From assembly GCA_016178255.1 (NCBI GenBank), contig JACOTQ010000058.1, forward strand, positions 1 to 7,681: a stretch of 7,681 nucleotides of DNA, in the 5' to 3' direction. A model generated the notes under the pieces. That model saw only the letters and a program-made list of their open reading frames with translations. It was not told where the DNA came from and did not search any database. This DNA comes from Candidatus Colwelliibacteriota bacterium (GTDB taxonomy: Bacteria > Patescibacteriota > Minisyncoccia > UBA6257 > Colwellbacteraceae). Made by a program: the position numbers and the translations under genes. Of this stretch, positions 5,927-7,681 are shown piece by piece (position 1 is the stretch's first letter; the number at the start of each line of letters is the position of its first letter).

Positions 5927-7681
5927 ATGGCCTTACCATCCGAGGAAATAAAGGAGAAATTGGATATTGTCCAGTTTTTGAGGGACTACCTTGAGTTGAG
6001 GCCGGCGGGCAAGAACCTGAAGGCTCTTTGTCCTTTTCACTCCGAGAGAACGCCGTCTTTCGTGGTTTCGCCGGAGCGGCAGATTTGGCATTGTTTCGGG
6101 TGTTTTCCGCCAGGCCAAAAAGTTAAAACGCCTTTCGGCTATCATAATATAGAGGATTTAGATGAGAATCATTATGTTTACTCGGATAGCGGCAACATAA
6201 GAAAAATCTTAGCAACACATAAACGGCGCTATGAAGGCGATATAGTAAACGTCAAAGTGAGGAAATTAAACGAAATAGTTTCTCTCACCTCTGACCATAA
6301 GTTAAAAATAGTCAGACCAAGAACTTCGTATCATAAAAAAAGTAAGCAATTTTATCGGCAGACGCGGGATTATGGTTCTAAAAAAATAGAAGATTTGGAC
6401 TTGTTGAGAGTGCTCATAGAAGAAAAAGGAGAGAAAATCGAAATTGCGGCTGGTGAGTTAAGGAGAGATGATTTTGTAATGTATCCCATCAATAATCGCA
6501 TTGCCGATTTGGAAGAAATCAACCTAAGGGATTATCTTCAGAAAAAATATCGATTTGGCCCAAGGCCAGCTGAAATTCCTTATGAAGTGAAAGTTAATCA
6601 AGACCTTCTTAAGCTCATTGGCTACTATGTAGCTGAAGGCAGTAGCCATCGCGCTTACATAAGGTTTAGTTTGGGCGATCATGAGGAAGATTTTGCTAAC
6701 GAGATAGTTAGCATTATAAAAAGGATATTCAATCTTACGGCGAAAATTCACAAGAGGAGAGGAAAGAAAAGCGGGCTTGAGATAACAGCGTGCCATTCAT
6801 TTTTATCTGACATTTTTAAAAATCTATGCGGTGACGGCGCGAGTCAAAAACACATCCCTTTCATTCTTAGCGAGCTGCCGATTGACAAACAGGCAGTGTT
6901 GTTAAAAGCAGTTCATCGCGGCGATGGCCATTCCTACATAGGTAATCGGTCCTCAAAAAAATATCAATCTATAACTACCGTTTCACGGGTTTTAGCGGAG
7001 CAAATTGTGGATTGCCTGCTAAGGAGCGCCATTTTTCCATCATTATCTGTTTCAAAAGCGAAAATTGATAAACTAAATATTAATCATAAGGAATCGTATA
7101 TAGTTAGCTGGTCTGAAGAAGCCATACCTCAACATTCTTTAGTTTATAAAGACGCAGAGGGTTCGCAATATTGGCTCTTGCCGGTAAGCAAGATTAACAA
7201 AGAACCTTATAAAGGATTTGTTTATAATCTTACTGTTGACGAAGACCATTCATACATTACTACTGCCTTTGCTGTTGGGAATTGCGGGGAGGGCGGCGAC
7301 ATTTTCAAGTTCTTGATGAAATATGAGAATATTGAGTTTTATGAAGCGCTGAAGATTTTAGCGGAGAAAGCGGGGATAGAATTGAGGCAGTTGAGTCCCG
7401 TTGACCAAAGGCAGTTCGGCGTTCTCTATGATATAAATAGCGCCGCCGCCAAATTTTTCAGCGACGCACTTGAGGAATCGGAGAGAGCGAAGAAATATCT
7501 TAGCGAGAGAGGCCTTAAGCGGGAAACAATTCGTGAATTCGAATTAGGCTTTGCTTCCAATGCTTGGGAGGCTCTTACGTTACACCTTGTAAATAATAAT
7601 TTTGAAATTAGCGATGTTGTAAGAGCTGGCTTGGCTTTCAAAACCGAAAAAGGAAAGTATATTGACAGGTTCCGAGGGAGA
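5927..7681 (+). CDS. dnaG: DNA primase DnaG, N-terminal part, interrupted by an in-frame intein (3' end outside window)
   Basis: DnaG lays RNA primers for DNA replication with the DnaB helicase. The frame is open for 585 codons to the last base. Residues 1-58 are the start of the CHC2 zinc-binding domain: EEIKEKLDIVQFL near the start, then CPFHSERTPSF with ligands Cys35 and His38, and HCFG with Cys56. Residues 59-452 are an intein. Residues 453-585 resume exactly with CGEGGDIFKFLM, then the linker and the start of the catalytic core, with ERGLKRETIREFELGFA and finally YIDRFRGR, the entry to the RNA polymerase (TOPRIM) domain. Spliced, the ligands are Cys35, His38, Cys56 and Cys453, in the normal C-x2-H...C-x2-C arrangement. 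The ATG at 5927 is the first after an in-frame TAG at 5909. No stop or frameshift occurs in either the extein or intein. Catalytic acids lie beyond the window. Confidence 0.95.
   Translation, partial: MALPSEEIKEKLDIVQFLRDYLELRPAGKNLKALCPFHSERTPSFVVSPERQIWHCFGCFPPGQKVKTPFGYHNIEDLDENHYVYSDSGNIRKILATHKRRYEGDIVNVKVRKLNEIVSLTSDHKLKIVRPRTSYHKKSKQFYRQTRDYGSKKIEDLDLLRVLIEEKGEKIEIAAGELRRDDFVMYPINNRIADLEEINLRDYLQKKYRFGPRPAEIPYEVKVNQDLLKLIGYYVAEGSSHRAYIRFSLGDHEEDFANEIVSIIKRIFNLTAKIHKRRGKKSGLEITACHSFLSDIFKNLCGDGASQKHIPFILSELPIDKQAVLLKAVHRGDGHSYIGNRSSKKYQSITTVSRVLAEQIVDCLLRSAIFPSLSVSKAKIDKLNINHKESYIVSWSEEAIPQHSLVYKDAEGSQYWLLPVSKINKEPYKGFVYNLTVDEDHSYITTAFAVGNCGEGGDIFKFLMKYENIEFYEALKILAEKAGIELRQLSPVDQRQFGVLYDINSAAAKFFSDALEESERAKKYLSERGLKRETIREFELGFASNAWEALTLHLVNNNFEISDVVRAGLAFKTEKGKYIDRFRGR
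6101..7282 (+). mobile_element. Intein in DnaG with LAGLIDADG homing endonuclease (394 aa)
   Basis: The element is a protein-splicing intein inserted in frame in the primase zinc finger. Block A is CFPPGQKVKT, with Cys59 of the precursor as the first intein residue. Block B is VSLTSDHKL, with Thr121 and His124 (T-x-x-H). Blocks F and G are VYNLTVDEDHSYITTAFAVGN, containing His441 and ending in Asn452; the +1 residue is Cys453 of the extein. Removing residues 59-452 gives a normal DnaG zinc finger, which fixes both boundaries. The penultimate residue is Gly451 rather than the more usual His. The middle carries a homing endonuclease domain, so this is a full-length, not mini, intein. Base composition is visibly more AT-rich (many AAA, GAA, ATA codons) than the flanking extein, consistent with horizontal origin. 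The frame is intact throughout, so splicing is likely active. Confidence 0.95.
6602..7072 (+). other. LAGLIDADG-type homing endonuclease domain within the intein
   Basis: The first motif (block C) is LLKLIGYYVAEG at precursor residues 227-238, with Glu237 as the expected metal-binding acid. A KHIPFIL stretch at 308-314 fits block D. The second motif (block E) is VLLKAVHRGDG at 324-334 with Asp333. Both motifs keep an acidic residue in the catalytic position, so the endonuclease could be active; the second helix is less canonical (AVHRGDG for GLFDGDG-like). Known relatives cut the intein-less allele at the insertion site, which here would be the zinc-finger codons of dnaG. Domain edges are approximate. 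Confidence 0.85.

Noticed and set aside
5577..5939. 120-codon open frame on the minus strand
   Set aside because: It lies antisense to the SMC remnant, whose plus-strand translation is clearly recognisable; its own translation is not protein-like and starts inside dnaG.
6524..6796. 90-codon open frame on the minus strand
   Set aside because: It is antisense to the endonuclease part of the intein, which has a continuous sensible plus-strand frame.
6101..7282. Insert read as a group I intron or a separate free-standing endonuclease gene
   Set aside because: The insert is in frame with both dnaG parts with no stop, and begins with Cys and ends with Asn before Cys with Hint blocks, which identifies an intein.
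1..7681. CRISPR array, tRNA/rRNA genes, insertion sequences
   Set aside because: No regularly spaced repeats, no cloverleaf-like or rRNA-like segment and no transposase or terminal inverted repeats were seen on reading.
1..7681. Alternative genetic code with TGA read as glycine, as in some CPR groups
   Set aside because: Long recognisable frames contain no internal TGA, and TGA ends the murF remnant where the family normally ends.

Overview
The window reads like a piece of a Patescibacteria/CPR (Parcubacteria-like) genome. Supporting signs are very tight gene packing, a MurF-type ligase with its own membrane-anchored N-terminus, and its grouping with an alpha/beta hydrolase, a DegT-type aminotransferase and a FemAB transferase. 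TGA is used as an ordinary stop. The lineage is inferred from gene content, not from a marker gene. All supported genes are on the + strand.

Layout. Positions 1-492 hold the 3' end of pyrG (glutaminase domain of CTP synthase). Positions 537-4795 form a near-gapless four-gene run: alpha/beta hydrolase, membrane-anchored MurF-like ligase, DegT/DnrJ/EryC1-type PLP aminotransferase, and FemAB-type aminoacyltransferase. Gaps are 1 nt, a 4-nt ATGA overlap, and direct abutment, which suggests one envelope or peptidoglycan operon. The murF-like gene is damaged: part of its C-terminal domain is deleted with a change of frame, although the last 69 codons survive and still overlap the next start.

Positions 4796-5926 differ in style, being AT-rich with other codon preferences. 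They hold a six-helix membrane protein of unknown function with its own possible promoter, then a decayed 5' fragment of an SMC ATPase gene (no start codon, frameshift at the Walker A lysine, CAG-to-TAG stop), then a small hairpin just before the next gene.

Positions 5927-7681 hold the 5' part of dnaG (primase), open to the window edge. Its CHC2 zinc finger is interrupted by a 394-residue intein (6101-7282) with Hint splicing blocks and a LAGLIDADG-type homing endonuclease. The intein sits exactly before the fourth zinc-ligand cysteine, so splicing restores HCFG-CGEGGD. This is the most notable element: the replication primase cannot complete its zinc site until the intein is removed.
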